Shown: positions 8,910 to 18,490 of the stretch, piece by piece
Position numbering within the stretch: position 1 is the first letter of the stretch
Layout: every line of letters starts with the position of its first letter
Assembly: GCA_015056945.1 (NCBI GenBank)
Contig: SVFH01000010.1
Coordinates: 43,250 to 107,249, forward strand
Reading direction: 5' to 3'
Length of the DNA: 64,000 nucleotides
From: Lachnospiraceae bacterium
GTDB taxonomy: Bacteria > Bacillota > Clostridia > Lachnospirales > Lachnospiraceae
The notes under the pieces: generated by a model
Databases searched by the model: none
Told to the model about the DNA's origin: nothing
What the model saw: only the letters and a program-made list of their open reading frames with translations
Made by a program: the position numbers and the translations under genes

Positions 8910-10712
8910 CTATTTACGAAGGTATGCAATCCACTCTACTCCCAAGAATAAAAGGGTTATCAGGATAATAATATTTCTCAAATTCAACACACCGCTTACC
9001 GAGGTTTTTACCATATCCTCTCCCTCAGACATTGCTGTCGGTATCTGGGATACACTGCTTTCCGTTCCCGGAAAATTCACGGCAAATGCCTCCTGCAGCA
9101 TTCCTTTTCCCGTGTTCTGTCTGACATGGTAGATTCCTGTCTGCGCGGTATCCGCAAATCCCCAATGAAAATCACGTAACTCCTGCTCCTTGCCATCCGG
9201 CAACACAACTACGGGAAGTGACTCGTTCATTTTACCGAAAATATTAACGGAATCACCCGGATAATACTTGCCGCCCTCCACAAGACTTTGTCTTGAAGTC
9301 GCATTCAGCATATTATAAACCAGCACCGGGAATTCTGTTTTGAGAGGAAGATCAGAATTATGCAAATCAAATCCCAAAACGCAAACATTCCTTTTCTCAT
9401 ATTCTCCTGCAAATGCAACCGTATGGGTACCTGTTTGAAAAACGGCATCTGCCCAGTCCGGCACCTGATATGCATACGTATCGCTTACGCCAAAATTTAA
9501 ATCCTCCAGATACTGTGTCATCTCATGTTCCTTGGGTTCTACCAATACGCCCTGCAAAAGAGCATCAAACGCAAACAATTCCGTCTCTTTTATATTCATA
9601 AAAATCATGCTTCCCTGTTCCGGTAAAACATCGGGAACCATACCATCAAAAATATATACGTCATATTCCTGTTTCTTAAAATCATCAAAAGACAAAATAT
9701 CATTTGATTTTGTCACATTAATTCCCTGTAAAATTCCCATTGCCTTTTCAAGATAAAGATTGGCTTCCGTCATAAAAAGAACTTCTGTCACATTATCCTC
9801 TTCGAGTACATCATACGCAATATTATCACCCGGTAAAGAATCTTTCGAAGACAATTCAACCGATACTGTTCTTCCCTGATAATTGAAATCATCGAAATAT
9901 ACAATCTGACTGTCTCCTGCCGGTACGGCTACAGACAATATCTGTAACAGTGTATCATTACCGTATAAATTCACATCCACCACAACGTCTTTGGTTCCGT
10001 AGTTGCAGATTTTGGAAAGAATAACAAGCTTGCCTTCATTGTATCCATGACTGACATAGTCAATTCCGACATTTTCCGTTACACTATATAAATCAACAAT
10101 ATATCCCGTAATCTCTTCCATGGACGCATATGTATCCGTAAAACAAACCGTTTCAACACTTTTCCACTGGGTTTGCATCGTACGCACCATTTCAAGTCCG
10201 GCATGTGCATCTCCGGGATTTGCCGTCTGCGGAATCGAACGAATTTTTTCAATTGCCTGATTTTTATTATCTCCGTTACTGTATAAAAGAGTTCCGTCTA
10301 CAGAAGAAGCAATTACCGTAATTCCGGTTCCGGAACGAAGATCTTTGACATAAGCAACCGCTTCCTCAATCGCCACATCCAGACGTGTTTTATCACCTTC
10401 ATAGATTGTACTCATTCCGGCACTGTTATCAATCACGATTACTGCATGGTCTGCGCCGACTCCGCCTTTCAGAAAGAAAGGGGAACATATTGCAAAAATC
10501 AAAATACATAACGTAATAATCTGTAAAATCAGTAGCCAGTTCTTTTTCAGTTTTTCCCATGGGGTATTCGCTTCTGCGTTCTGATACATTTCGTTCCACA
10601 AAAAAAGCGACGATACCGGGCGTTCAACTGCCCGCTGTTTCAGTAAATACATGATAATAATCACCGGAATCAGCACAAGCAGAAACAACGGCCATAAATA
10701 TGTTAATTTCAT
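8910..10712 (-). CDS. BatA-like membrane protein with VWA domain
   Basis: A 600-residue protein. The first 80 residues match the BatA N-terminal domain: a helix at 4-24, a VSSLFLWNEM-type loop and a second helix at about 58-80. A VWA domain follows from about residue 88 with the metal motif DNSAG (D95-G99), in which the usual last serine is glycine. A long beta-rich extracytoplasmic region follows and a final helix lies near 577-597. BatA-type proteins were named for aerotolerance in Bacteroides; the Firmicute versions are poorly studied. It starts 15 bases after the DUF58 gene and is clearly cotranscribed with it. Confidence 0.82.
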   Translation of the reverse strand: MKLTYLWPLFLLVLIPVIIIMYLLKQRAVERPVSSLFLWNEMYQNAEANTPWEKLKKNWLLILQIITLCILIFAICSPFFLKGGVGADHAVIVIDNSAGMSTIYEGDKTRLDVAIEEAVAYVKDLRSGTGITVIASSVDGTLLYSNGDNKNQAIEKIRSIPQTANPGDAHAGLEMVRTMQTQWKSVETVCFTDTYASMEEITGYIVDLYSVTENVGIDYVSHGYNEGKLVILSKICNYGTKDVVVDVNLYGNDTLLQILSVAVPAGDSQIVYFDDFNYQGRTVSVELSSKDSLPGDNIAYDVLEEDNVTEVLFMTEANLYLEKAMGILQGINVTKSNDILSFDDFKKQEYDVYIFDGMVPDVLPEQGSMIFMNIKETELFAFDALLQGVLVEPKEHEMTQYLEDLNFGVSDTYAYQVPDWADAVFQTGTHTVAFAGEYEKRNVCVLGFDLHNSDLPLKTEFPVLVYNMLNATSRQSLVEGGKYYPGDSVNIFGKMNESLPVVVLPDGKEQELRDFHWGFADTAQTGIYHVRQNTGKGMLQEAFAVNFPGTESSVSQIPTAMSEGEDMVKTSVSGVLNLRNIIILITLLFLGVEWIAYLRK

Positions 10713-10727
10713 TGTTAACTCCTTACA

Positions 10728-11597
10728 TTATACCTGTCGTGATATCCGGGACAAAGAATGGAAAAACAAGGAATCCAGACTGTCCGCTGAAGAAACCGGT
10801 ATATATGTTACCGCATATTTTTTACACAACACTTCAATATTCCGAATGAAATTCTTATAACTGTTTTTATAAGCTTTCATCATGGAAGAACTCATTGTCA
10901 TACGCATTTCAGAACTGTTTTCACTATCCACAAGAAGAACCGTTCCGTCAAAGGAGGGCTTAATCTCTTCCGGTGCAAGAACATGAATAAAAACAATATC
11001 CTGATTTTTATATTTCATATATTTAAAAATATCTTCCAGATTCTCTGTATATCCATCAGAAAGCAACACGCTCATTCCGCGCCTGTTTAACTGCTTCTGC
11101 TGCATTGAGCGATAAAGTGCGGCCTCTCCGTCAAAAGAAACCTTTTCAAGCATCTCCGTAATTTTGGGAAATGCCTGTCTTCCCGCATATCCTTTGCTTT
11201 CCGTCAACCCATCCTTGCCAAGGTAGTTAATATATACCCTGTCAGAATTATCAAGAATCACATAGGAAAGTGCCGCCATAATACGAAGAGCTGCCACAGA
11301 CTTATTCGCTTCTCCGAAATCCATGGATTTACTGGTATCCAAAAAAAGATTAAAAATACCTTCCTTTTCTTCCATGAATAATTTCACATAAAGCTTATCA
11401 AACCTGCCGTAAGCATTCCAATCTATTCTACGGAAATCATCGCCCAAACGATATTCCCGGAAATCAGAAAACTCAACGGAATTTCCTTTAGCATTTGATT
11501 TACGGCCACCGCTCATTCCGCTCGCCAGATGCATGGCTATGGACATACGTAACTTATGGAGTTTGGAATAAAATTCACTGTCAAAAATTTTTTCCAT
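10728..11597 (-). CDS. DUF58 domain protein
   Basis: A 289-residue protein with the DUF58 signature DDFRRIDWNAYGR (residues 53-65), followed by a VWA-like core with a DTSKS metal motif (87-91). No membrane helix is seen, which is usual for the soluble members of the family. DUF58 proteins are nearly always encoded next to MoxR ATPases and are expected to work with them. The gene lies 15 bases from both neighbours, MoxR upstream and BatA-like downstream. Confidence 0.88.
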   Translation of the reverse strand: MEKIFDSEFYSKLHKLRMSIAMHLASGMSGGRKSNAKGNSVEFSDFREYRLGDDFRRIDWNAYGRFDKLYVKLFMEEKEGIFNLFLDTSKSMDFGEANKSVAALRIMAALSYVILDNSDRVYINYLGKDGLTESKGYAGRQAFPKITEMLEKVSFDGEAALYRSMQQKQLNRRGMSVLLSDGYTENLEDIFKYMKYKNQDIVFIHVLAPEEIKPSFDGTVLLVDSENSSEMRMTMSSSMMKAYKNSYKNFIRNIEVLCKKYAVTYIPVSSADSLDSLFFHSLSRISRQV

Positions 11598-11612
11598 CTG
11601 AAAATTCCACCC

Positions 11613-12593
11613 TTATATCTTAATTGTAGAAATAATCTCTTTGACAATTGCATCCGCATCCATTCCGTCTGCTAAGGCCTCGAAACTAAGAACAAGACGA
11701 TGACGCAATGCCGGCAGCGCTACACTCTTAATATCATCAAAGGATACGTTGAAACGACCTTCCATTAATGCTTTGGCACGCGCAGTCTGATAAATAGCTT
11801 GTGCCGCTCTCGGGCTTGCGCCGCAGGTTACATATTTTTTCACATAGTCACTTGCACCCTCAACCTCAGGATGAGTTGCTACCACAAGCTTAAGTGCAAA
11901 CTCAGCTACTGAATCCGTCATGGGAATATCTCTTACAACAGAACGAATTCTTATAATTTCTTCTCCGTTTAATATCGGATTAATCTGTACCTGCTGATTG
12001 GTTACTGTTATATTCATGATTTCCTTTAACTCTTCAAGTGACGGAAAATCAACTTTAATCTTAAAAAGAAAACGGTCAAGCTGTGCTTCCGGCAGCGGAT
12101 AGGTTCCTTCATTTTCAATCGGGTTCTGTGTTGCCAGTACCATAAAAGGCTCGTCCAAACAGTACGTTTCCGTACCAACCGTTACAGTATGCTCCTGCAT
12201 CGCTTCCAAAAGTGCCGACTGAGTCTTGGGTGTCGCACGGTTAATTTCGTCTGCCAGCAACAGATTTGCAAATACGGGACCTTTCTGGAAACGGAATACA
12301 TTCTTTCCGTCTTCTTTTACAATCAAATTGGTACCTGTTACGTCAGCAGGCATAAGGTCCGGTGTGAACTGGATTCTTGAAAAATCCATCGCACAAACGC
12401 AGGCAATAGTTTTTACCAACTGCGTTTTACCAAGTCCCGGCACACCTTCCAATAAAACATTACCCCCCGAAAACATTGCAAGAAGCACCTGTCGGATTAC
12501 TTCCTTTTGTCCAATGATTCCTTTCCCGATTTCAGCTTCTGCCATGTTAATTCTGTTTATAATTTCCAATAATTCGTTTTCATTCTGAACCAT
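11613..12593 (-). CDS. MoxR family AAA+ ATPase
   Basis: A 326-residue AAA+ ATPase with Walker A GVPGLGKT (50-57), Walker B LLLADEIN (111-118), the TPKTQSALLEAMQE helix and the TQNPIENEGTYPLPEAQLDR sensor region, all characteristic of MoxR. Members act as chaperones that help assemble or activate partner proteins, usually VWA-domain proteins; the DUF58 and VWA genes immediately downstream are the obvious partners. Length is normal for the family. Confidence 0.94.
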   Translation of the reverse strand: MVQNENELLEIINRINMAEAEIGKGIIGQKEVIRQVLLAMFSGGNVLLEGVPGLGKTQLVKTIACVCAMDFSRIQFTPDLMPADVTGTNLIVKEDGKNVFRFQKGPVFANLLLADEINRATPKTQSALLEAMQEHTVTVGTETYCLDEPFMVLATQNPIENEGTYPLPEAQLDRFLFKIKVDFPSLEELKEIMNITVTNQQVQINPILNGEEIIRIRSVVRDIPMTDSVAEFALKLVVATHPEVEGASDYVKKYVTCGASPRAAQAIYQTARAKALMEGRFNVSFDDIKSVALPALRHRLVLSFEALADGMDADAIVKEIISTIKI

Positions 12594-12626
12594 TTCTATT
12601 CTCCTTCTCTTCCGATTCTTTGAAGC

Positions 12627-14147
12627 CTATTCATTTAATCCCGAAAAATAATCTCGAATCAGGGATTTCATGGAATCCGGAAGCTTACTGTTTTGAAGAT
12701 TATTGTAGGCACGATTGGTATATTCGCCAATCACACGGCTAAATTCCACGCTGTTTCCGCTCCATGCAAATGCCTGATCGGATTGTGCCATATAGGAATC
12801 CCCCTCTTTATTTGCCTGTCCGTTCAAATTCTCATTGTAAGGCATATCATCTCCAACCATAACACGCTCTCCGCTTCGGTTATTTGTTGTCTCATTACCA
12901 TACTTACTGCCTTGATCCCAACCGGATCCACTGCCCTGCTGGCCCTGCTGACCTTGTTGGCCCTGTTGGCCTTGCTGGCCTTGCTGACCCTGCTGACCCT
13001 GCTGACCTTGTTGGCCCTGCTGACCCTGCTGGCCTTGCTGCCCCTGCTGACCTTGCTGGCCTTGTTGGCCCTGCTGGCCCTGTTGGCCTTGCTGACCCTG
13101 CTGGCCTTGCTGGCCCTGCTGACCTTGCTGACCCTGCTGACCTTGTTGGCCCTGCTGACCTTGTTGGCCCTGCTGGCCTTGCTGACCGATCTGCGATTGT
13201 CTATCCTGTGCAAACTGCTTAATCTTTTCCTGTGTTTCGGGAGACAACGCACCATTTTCTTCCATTTCTTTCTGAATCTGCTCCATCAGCTCTTTTTCAG
13301 CTTCATTTCTGGCATTCTCTTTCATTTGTTCAAGCATTTCGGATATTTCCTGTTGCTCACTCTTGGTAATACCATCTTCTGATTTCGACTCAACCGCATT
13401 CTCTAATGCCTTCGCCTCATTATATGCATCTAATGGTTCTTTAAACTGTTCAGCAAGTTTATTTTGGAATCGTTCTTCCACCTTGGCAATCTGCTCGGAA
13501 TCCGTAACTCCTTCCAGTTCCTGAAGCGTTTTTTTATACAGTTCTTCCAACGCCTTTTCCTGCTCTGCAGTCAAATCGTAACGTTCCTTTAACTCCTCTA
13601 TCATATTCTCAAGCTCTTCCGCTTTTTCATCTATCTCTTGCTGTAATTCATGCTGCTCACGCGCTTCTTCCTTGGTTGCTGCCGGAAACATTGCGGTTGT
13701 TACGGTAAAGGTAAGCGCCGCAAACAATGCGAAAAAGACTCTTTTCCGAATTTTTAGCGGAAACGATTTATTAATCTGTATGTTTTTAATTCTTGCGAGA
13801 GTGTCACTCTTTTGTAATTCGCTGAAAAAGTCTGTTTTTCCTGCAAGCTCATATGATGTTGTGACACGTTCCTTTAATCCTTTTGCATCAATTGCAAGAG
13901 AAGTCCTGCGCATATTCGGATATTGTCTGTACGCCCAGATAAAACCACCCAGCAAAGAAACGCAAAACGCTGCCAAGCCATATAACATTGCACCGTAAAA
14001 CGGCACAAATAAAGCAATTGTATTTAACACACCCCACAGAAAAATACCGATACAGAGTGCCCAAAGCATGGTTTTCACACGAATATTATGACAAAGTCTT
14101 TTACGGACTTTTTTAATGAACTGCAAAATCTGACGGTCTTTCTCCAT
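12627..14147 (-). CDS. Coiled-coil membrane protein with a 28-unit Gly-Gln-Gln repeat
   Basis: A 506-residue protein of unknown function. Three membrane helices are seen (about 27-47, 51-72 and 136-153), then a long Glu/Lys/Gln-rich coiled coil (about 157-310), then 28 consecutive GQQ triplets, then a Gly/Ser/Asn-rich segment and a conserved-looking C-terminus of about 60 residues. The arrangement resembles DUF4175-type membrane proteins found beside MoxR/VWA operons in other phyla, but I cannot name a family with certainty. AAGGAGGAG precedes the ATG, which lies 35 bases inside the end of the permease gene, so translation is probably coupled. The repeat is the oddest part and may vary in length between strains. 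Confidence 0.7.
   Translation of the reverse strand: MEKDRQILQFIKKVRKRLCHNIRVKTMLWALCIGIFLWGVLNTIALFVPFYGAMLYGLAAFCVSLLGGFIWAYRQYPNMRRTSLAIDAKGLKERVTTSYELAGKTDFFSELQKSDTLARIKNIQINKSFPLKIRKRVFFALFAALTFTVTTAMFPAATKEEAREQHELQQEIDEKAEELENMIEELKERYDLTAEQEKALEELYKKTLQELEGVTDSEQIAKVEERFQNKLAEQFKEPLDAYNEAKALENAVESKSEDGITKSEQQEISEMLEQMKENARNEAEKELMEQIQKEMEENGALSPETQEKIKQFAQDRQSQIGQQGQQGQQGQQGQQGQQGQQGQQGQQGQQGQQGQQGQQGQQGQQGQQGQQGQQGQQGQQGQQGQQGQQGQQGQQGQQGQQGQQGSGSGWDQGSKYGNETTNNRSGERVMVGDDMPYNENLNGQANKEGDSYMAQSDQAFAWSGNSVEFSRVIGEYTNRAYNNLQNSKLPDSMKSLIRDYFSGLNE
12936..13187 (-). repeat. 9-bp tandem repeat encoding (Gly-Gln-Gln)28
   Basis: 252 bases are made of 28 nine-base units reading GGY-CAR-CAR on the coding strand. 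Third bases vary irregularly between units (GGC or GGT, CAG or CAA), so the amino-acid pattern is kept better than the DNA pattern. That points to selection on the protein rather than a very recent slippage event. Confidence 0.95.
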
Positions 14148-15132
14148 TCGATGCTCTCCTCCTTACTTTATTCTTTTTGGCTTTCTTTTTTACCGGTTTC
14201 AAAAAGAAAGCAGCTGCACGCAACAACAAGAATGATACAAGTGCCTGTAATAAAATACTAAAAAACGGGAACCAGCGTAACAGAATATTTTTTTCTGTAA
14301 AATGAACAAAAATCGCGCTCATGTCTTTGATTCCGTACAGCGGAGCTACCGTGTCAAAAAGTGAATAACCGAATATCTGTCCGATTGCATCAAACAAGGT
14401 TGCCAACGGATTCAAATACAAACAGGTAATAAATAAATCACCGCTTATAATATTTGACATTGATTTGCCGTACATTTCATATATAAAATCGCACAAAAGC
14501 GCATCTGCAATTGTCATTCCGATCATGCCCGTAAAAGTCAGCATAAATGTAATTGCGAGCACCGCAAATACTGAAATATAGGTAAGAATAACAGACAAGA
14601 CCGTATTCTTAATCAACGCCGAGAAGAAAATACCGAAAGAAGAAAAAAATACGACTGTCGAAACCAATACCCCAAGAAGAACAATCATCTGCCACAGATT
14701 AATGCCTCCGTAAAGAAACATACTGCACAGTATCGGTAAGGTTGCTATAATCAACATTAGCACCAGAAATACCGTTGAAAAGTATTTACCCGTAATAATC
14801 TGCCATGGTGTCATACGTGTCGTCAGAAGTACCTCCAACGTCTGACGCTCTTTCTCAATTGAAATTGCGCCTGCCGTCAAAGCAGGAATCAGAAAAACAA
14901 TCGCAATCTCCATCATCCACAATATGAAACAGAAAAAGGTAATCATTGTTCTCGGTTGCATTAAACTTCCGTCTGCGAACACACCGTCTATTACCAAGGG
15001 AAGCATTGAAAAAAGAAAAAAACCAAGCGAGACTAAAACAGCGCCCAAAAGCAGAATAAAAATCTTAGGACGTTTCATGTCAAGTAACATATCTTTACGC
15101 AATACAGCATTTTTGATTTCGTATTTTTTCAT
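14113..15132 (-). CDS. ABC-2 type transporter permease
   Basis: A 339-residue protein with an N-terminal cytoplasmic segment, a first membrane helix at about 26-48, and further helices around 75-100, 125-145, 155-180 and 185-210, plus one near 290-312. The EKERQTLEVLLTTRMTPWQIITGK segment after the second helix is typical of ABC-2 permeases of the GldF/NosY type. Its start overlaps the end of the ATPase gene by 4 bases (ATGA), so the two form one transporter. The substrate is unknown. The basic C-terminal tail extends over the start of the next gene. Confidence 0.85.
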   Translation of the reverse strand: MKKYEIKNAVLRKDMLLDMKRPKIFILLLGAVLVSLGFFLFSMLPLVIDGVFADGSLMQPRTMITFFCFILWMMEIAIVFLIPALTAGAISIEKERQTLEVLLTTRMTPWQIITGKYFSTVFLVLMLIIATLPILCSMFLYGGINLWQMIVLLGVLVSTVVFFSSFGIFFSALIKNTVLSVILTYISVFAVLAITFMLTFTGMIGMTIADALLCDFIYEMYGKSMSNIISGDLFITCLYLNPLATLFDAIGQIFGYSLFDTVAPLYGIKDMSAIFVHFTEKNILLRWFPFFSILLQALVSFLLLRAAAFFLKPVKKKAKKNKVRRRASNGERPSDFAVH

Positions 15133-16088
15133 CGTGCACCTCCCTGTCTTGTTCTTGCATTTGCCGGTTGTTTCGAAACAATCTGCATAAAGAGGGATTC
15201 AAGACTTCCCTCCTGTCGCGAAAAGGAATACACAACAATATCATTATTTACAAGAACCTTCAAAAGCTCTTTCTCATCTTCCTTGGTTCCGTCATAAGTA
15301 ATACGCAATCTGTTTCCCTGCGCCGTTACGCCCTTCACTTCCGGAAGTGTCTTTAATAACTCAAATGTATCGTCAACCTGTTCCTCTCCGATTGTGACAA
15401 GTACCGGACTTGAAACTGCCGCAGCACGCTGAATTTCATCAATCGTTCCTTTTAACACCATGTGTCCCCTGTCAATAATACCAACCGTTGAACACATCTC
15501 TGCAAGCTCCGGTAAAATATGCGAACTGATTACAATAGTCTTACCCATAGACGATAAATTCTTTAAAATTTCTTTCAATTCATATCGTGCTTTCGGATCC
15601 AAGCCACTGGCAGGTTCATCCAGGAACAATATTTCCGGATTATGTACAAGCGCTCTCGCCAGACACAAACGCTGTTTCATACCGCGCGAGAGTCCGTTTA
15701 CATCTACATTTGCTTTGCCTGTCAGATTTACGAGTTCCAGCAAATCCTTACACAAAGTCTCTGCTTCCTTCCCGAAAATACCATAAGCAGATGCAAAAAA
15801 TTCAAGATATTCCATTGCTGAAAAACTGTTATACACGCCGAAGAAATCAGGTACATATCCTATTCTTTCACTCAAAAGCTTATGGTTCGATAACACATCT
15901 TCCCCACCGATACGAACTGACCCGGCAGTTGCATCAAGCAACCCTACACAAATTCTCATTGTTGTTGTTTTTCCTGCACCGTTTGCTCCTACAAATCCAA
16001 ACAGCTCACCTTTTCCGACCGTAAGATTCAAGTCATTGACTGCAAGAAAACGACCGTATCTTTTATATAAATGTTCTATTTGCAGCAT
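15129..16088 (-). CDS. ABC transporter ATP-binding protein
   Basis: A 319-residue ABC ATPase with Walker A GANGAGKTT (34-42), signature LSRGMKQR (about residue 135), Walker B EILFLDEPASGLDP and an H-loop in ISSHILPELAEM. The C-terminal 80 residues form the small alpha/beta domain common in exporters of the CcmA/NatA group. It is coupled to the permease gene by a 4-base overlap and follows the lipoprotein gene by 14 bases. Confidence 0.93.
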   Translation of the reverse strand: MLQIEHLYKRYGRFLAVNDLNLTVGKGELFGFVGANGAGKTTTMRICVGLLDATAGSVRIGGEDVLSNHKLLSERIGYVPDFFGVYNSFSAMEYLEFFASAYGIFGKEAETLCKDLLELVNLTGKANVDVNGLSRGMKQRLCLARALVHNPEILFLDEPASGLDPKARYELKEILKNLSSMGKTIVISSHILPELAEMCSTVGIIDRGHMVLKGTIDEIQRAAAVSSPVLVTIGEEQVDDTFELLKTLPEVKGVTAQGNRLRITYDGTKEDEKELLKVLVNNDIVVYSFSRQEGSLESLFMQIVSKQPANARTRQGGAR

Positions 16089-16102
16089 CTCTTTTTCCCC
16101 CC

Positions 16103-18454
16103 TTATTTAGTAATCGCATTATCCTGAACCATGCAAATCACTTCAGCACAATTCTCACGATACTTGCTCGTTTCCTGATATATTCCCTTTTCAGTTTTGG
16201 CCGGTACCGCAGCAAAAACTCTCATATTGGAGGACTCCAAATCTGTTGAATCCATGAAATACATCATTTCATTCTTCATGTCAATAAACTCAGAGGAAGC
16301 GATAATTCCCAACACACCTCTGTGATAAGAATTATACTGGGGAGAAAGGGAACCGAGGAATAAGCCGCTCATTACATCAAACATGTTTTCCTCCCTGTAC
16401 TTTTTTGAAACTTCTTCCTCTATGGAATAGCGCGAAACATATTCATTTTCTGTTACGGTAACCGTTTCTCCGCTCTTAATTTCTCCGATATAAAAAAGCT
16501 TCGAATCCGCATAAATATATGCCGCTTCCAAATCTACACCGTAATTATTTGTTACCGCATAGGCATCAGAAGCCGTATGCTTAACTTCAATCTCCTTGTC
16601 CGTATGATAAGAGTTACGTAATAAAACATTTCTGCACTTCAAAGCCGATTCGTGCTCAATAATGATTTTATTATCATCCAGTCCGTTACTGAAAGAGGAT
16701 GTGTAGGAATCATAATCGCAATTTGCTTCGTCCCACGCATAATCCCACTCATTTCCGATTCCGGTTGTAACTGCATATTGTTTTGGCAAAGATACTTCAT
16801 AACGTTTATCATTCGGGACAATAATACCCATCATGCTGGTTTTGGAAACAACCGGCCCCTGGAGTTCCAAAACACTTACCACATTCAGGTAAGGTCGTAA
16901 TAATCTTGTTGAAAAGCCTGCACAATAAATCAATATAGCAAAGGCAACTGAAAGAATCGGATAAACTATCCATAATCTTGTTGTTTTTTTCTTTTTGCTG
17001 TATACAATGTAAAACGCGATAATTGCAACCAGATACCCTAAAAAGAAAATGCCGTAAACAACAATTGACGGAATCTGTGCTCCGGAAGTAAGTTCCCCAA
17101 GACGGTTCTTGAAATCTTCCAAAAAATAACCGTTTTCATTTATACTATTCATTTCTTTGATTGCGTCCTGCACAATGAAAACAAACAAATCTTCATTCCC
17201 CTCATAACGACTCAACGGATTCTTTGTGAAATCAACTGTCGCCAGAAAGATATTTCCGCTTCCTATCGGCAAAGTATAGCCCAACGGAAATGTTTTTGAA
17301 CTATTCTCAATTTCTGCTTCAAAAACGGATTTCACCACAGAAGAATCTATGTTAAGTGCAAGGACATCACCTTCCACATAAGGCAGTTCTTCCTGTTGCT
17401 TGGATTTGTTTTCGAAATCTTCCAAATACAAACCATACAGGTAAAATTCATAAAAGTACTCCTCAAAACAATACCAGTAAAACTCTTCTCTGATATCCCC
17501 ATCCGGAGCATCATTCTGATAATCTTCTTGTGTATATCCATAAATATCAAGGAACCGTGTTAAATAGAATTCCTCCAATGCCGCTATATCGCTTAGATAA
17601 ATCTCATCAAACACCTTCTCATAATTCTCATCACCATACGGGGATTTGTTCTCATAAAGTTCTTCCGGAAGCGCACTTGCTTCCGTTCTCAGCGAAAGAC
17701 CGAATTTCGTACTATATTTCTGTAAGTCTCCCGGCTGAACCTCAAAGAAATCATGATTCAATTTAGAAAGTGTTTTATTATATGTACTACCCGTTCCTAC
17801 AATCAGGAAACCGCCATCACTGTTCCAAAGACGTAATGCTGAAATCTGATGATCTGTCAAAATATCTGTACTAAAGTCAGACACCACAATAACATCAAGC
17901 ATGTCAAGCGCATGCGCATCATCAGGAAAACTCTCCGCATTCATTTCATATATTCTGGTTTTATATGACGGAAACAGCGGAGATGTCTGACGATCCATAT
18001 ACCCAAGCGCCGTATAATCGTCTGACAGGATTCCGACATTTATATCTTCATTTACATCTGTAACATCTACCAGAAACAGCTTTTTCCATACAATATTTTC
18101 TGCATCTTCGCCAATTCTGATATTTACATTATGAATCTTTTCCGGAATTTCTCCCACAAGCATAACACTCTTTGTTGCTCCCGCAGGAATGGAAATTTCT
18201 TTCTCATAAAGCGCATTTCCGGTTGCATTCGGTACAATCAGCTGTATTGTTCCGCCGAAATCCTTTCCGTGATTGGTAACATCAATATAAAAAGGTGCAT
18301 AAGAGCCCATTCTGAGTGAATTACCATAACCATATTTCAAATTTACCTCAAAACGTTCCATGTCAATCTTATCTTTTCCGCAGGCGCTAAGCATTACTGC
18401 AAAAAGAAGTGTGACAAGTAGTATCAATATACTTTTTTTCATATTTGTTTTCAT
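16103..18454 (-). CDS. Large lipoprotein/membrane protein of the sigma-ABC-MoxR operon
   Basis: A 783-residue protein of unknown function. It begins with a lipoprotein signal sequence and lipobox LSAC (cysteine 25). A beta-sandwich region follows, then a segment near residues 150-260 that looks like a glutamine-amidotransferase-like fold without a clear catalytic triad, an acidic Tyr/Glu-rich stretch, two membrane helices (about 463-485 and 494-515) and a C-terminal beta-rich domain. I chose the ATG at 18454 because GAGGGG lies 8 bases upstream; an ATG 21 bases earlier has its purine run too close. It may be the extracytoplasmic partner of the ABC transporter encoded next, since spacing is only 14 bases. 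Confidence 0.7.
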   Translation of the reverse strand: MKTNMKKSILILLVTLLFAVMLSACGKDKIDMERFEVNLKYGYGNSLRMGSYAPFYIDVTNHGKDFGGTIQLIVPNATGNALYEKEISIPAGATKSVMLVGEIPEKIHNVNIRIGEDAENIVWKKLFLVDVTDVNEDINVGILSDDYTALGYMDRQTSPLFPSYKTRIYEMNAESFPDDAHALDMLDVIVVSDFSTDILTDHQISALRLWNSDGGFLIVGTGSTYNKTLSKLNHDFFEVQPGDLQKYSTKFGLSLRTEASALPEELYENKSPYGDENYEKVFDEIYLSDIAALEEFYLTRFLDIYGYTQEDYQNDAPDGDIREEFYWYCFEEYFYEFYLYGLYLEDFENKSKQQEELPYVEGDVLALNIDSSVVKSVFEAEIENSSKTFPLGYTLPIGSGNIFLATVDFTKNPLSRYEGNEDLFVFIVQDAIKEMNSINENGYFLEDFKNRLGELTSGAQIPSIVVYGIFFLGYLVAIIAFYIVYSKKKKTTRLWIVYPILSVAFAILIYCAGFSTRLLRPYLNVVSVLELQGPVVSKTSMMGIIVPNDKRYEVSLPKQYAVTTGIGNEWDYAWDEANCDYDSYTSSFSNGLDDNKIIIEHESALKCRNVLLRNSYHTDKEIEVKHTASDAYAVTNNYGVDLEAAYIYADSKLFYIGEIKSGETVTVTENEYVSRYSIEEEVSKKYREENMFDVMSGLFLGSLSPQYNSYHRGVLGIIASSEFIDMKNEMMYFMDSTDLESSNMRVFAAVPAKTEKGIYQETSKYRENCAEVICMVQDNAITK

Positions 18455-18490
18455 TTCGTCTTCCCCTCGTTTCATTTTCCCTTTCTGAAT

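Noticed and set aside
12936..13187. CRISPR array
   Set aside because: The repeat unit is 9 bases, without spacers, and is in frame with a protein gene.
12693..13382. A 229-codon leucine-rich open frame on the plus strand
   Set aside because: It is the mirror of the GQQ-coding repeat. Nine-base repeats keep several frames open; it has no ribosome site and a biased Leu/Ala composition.
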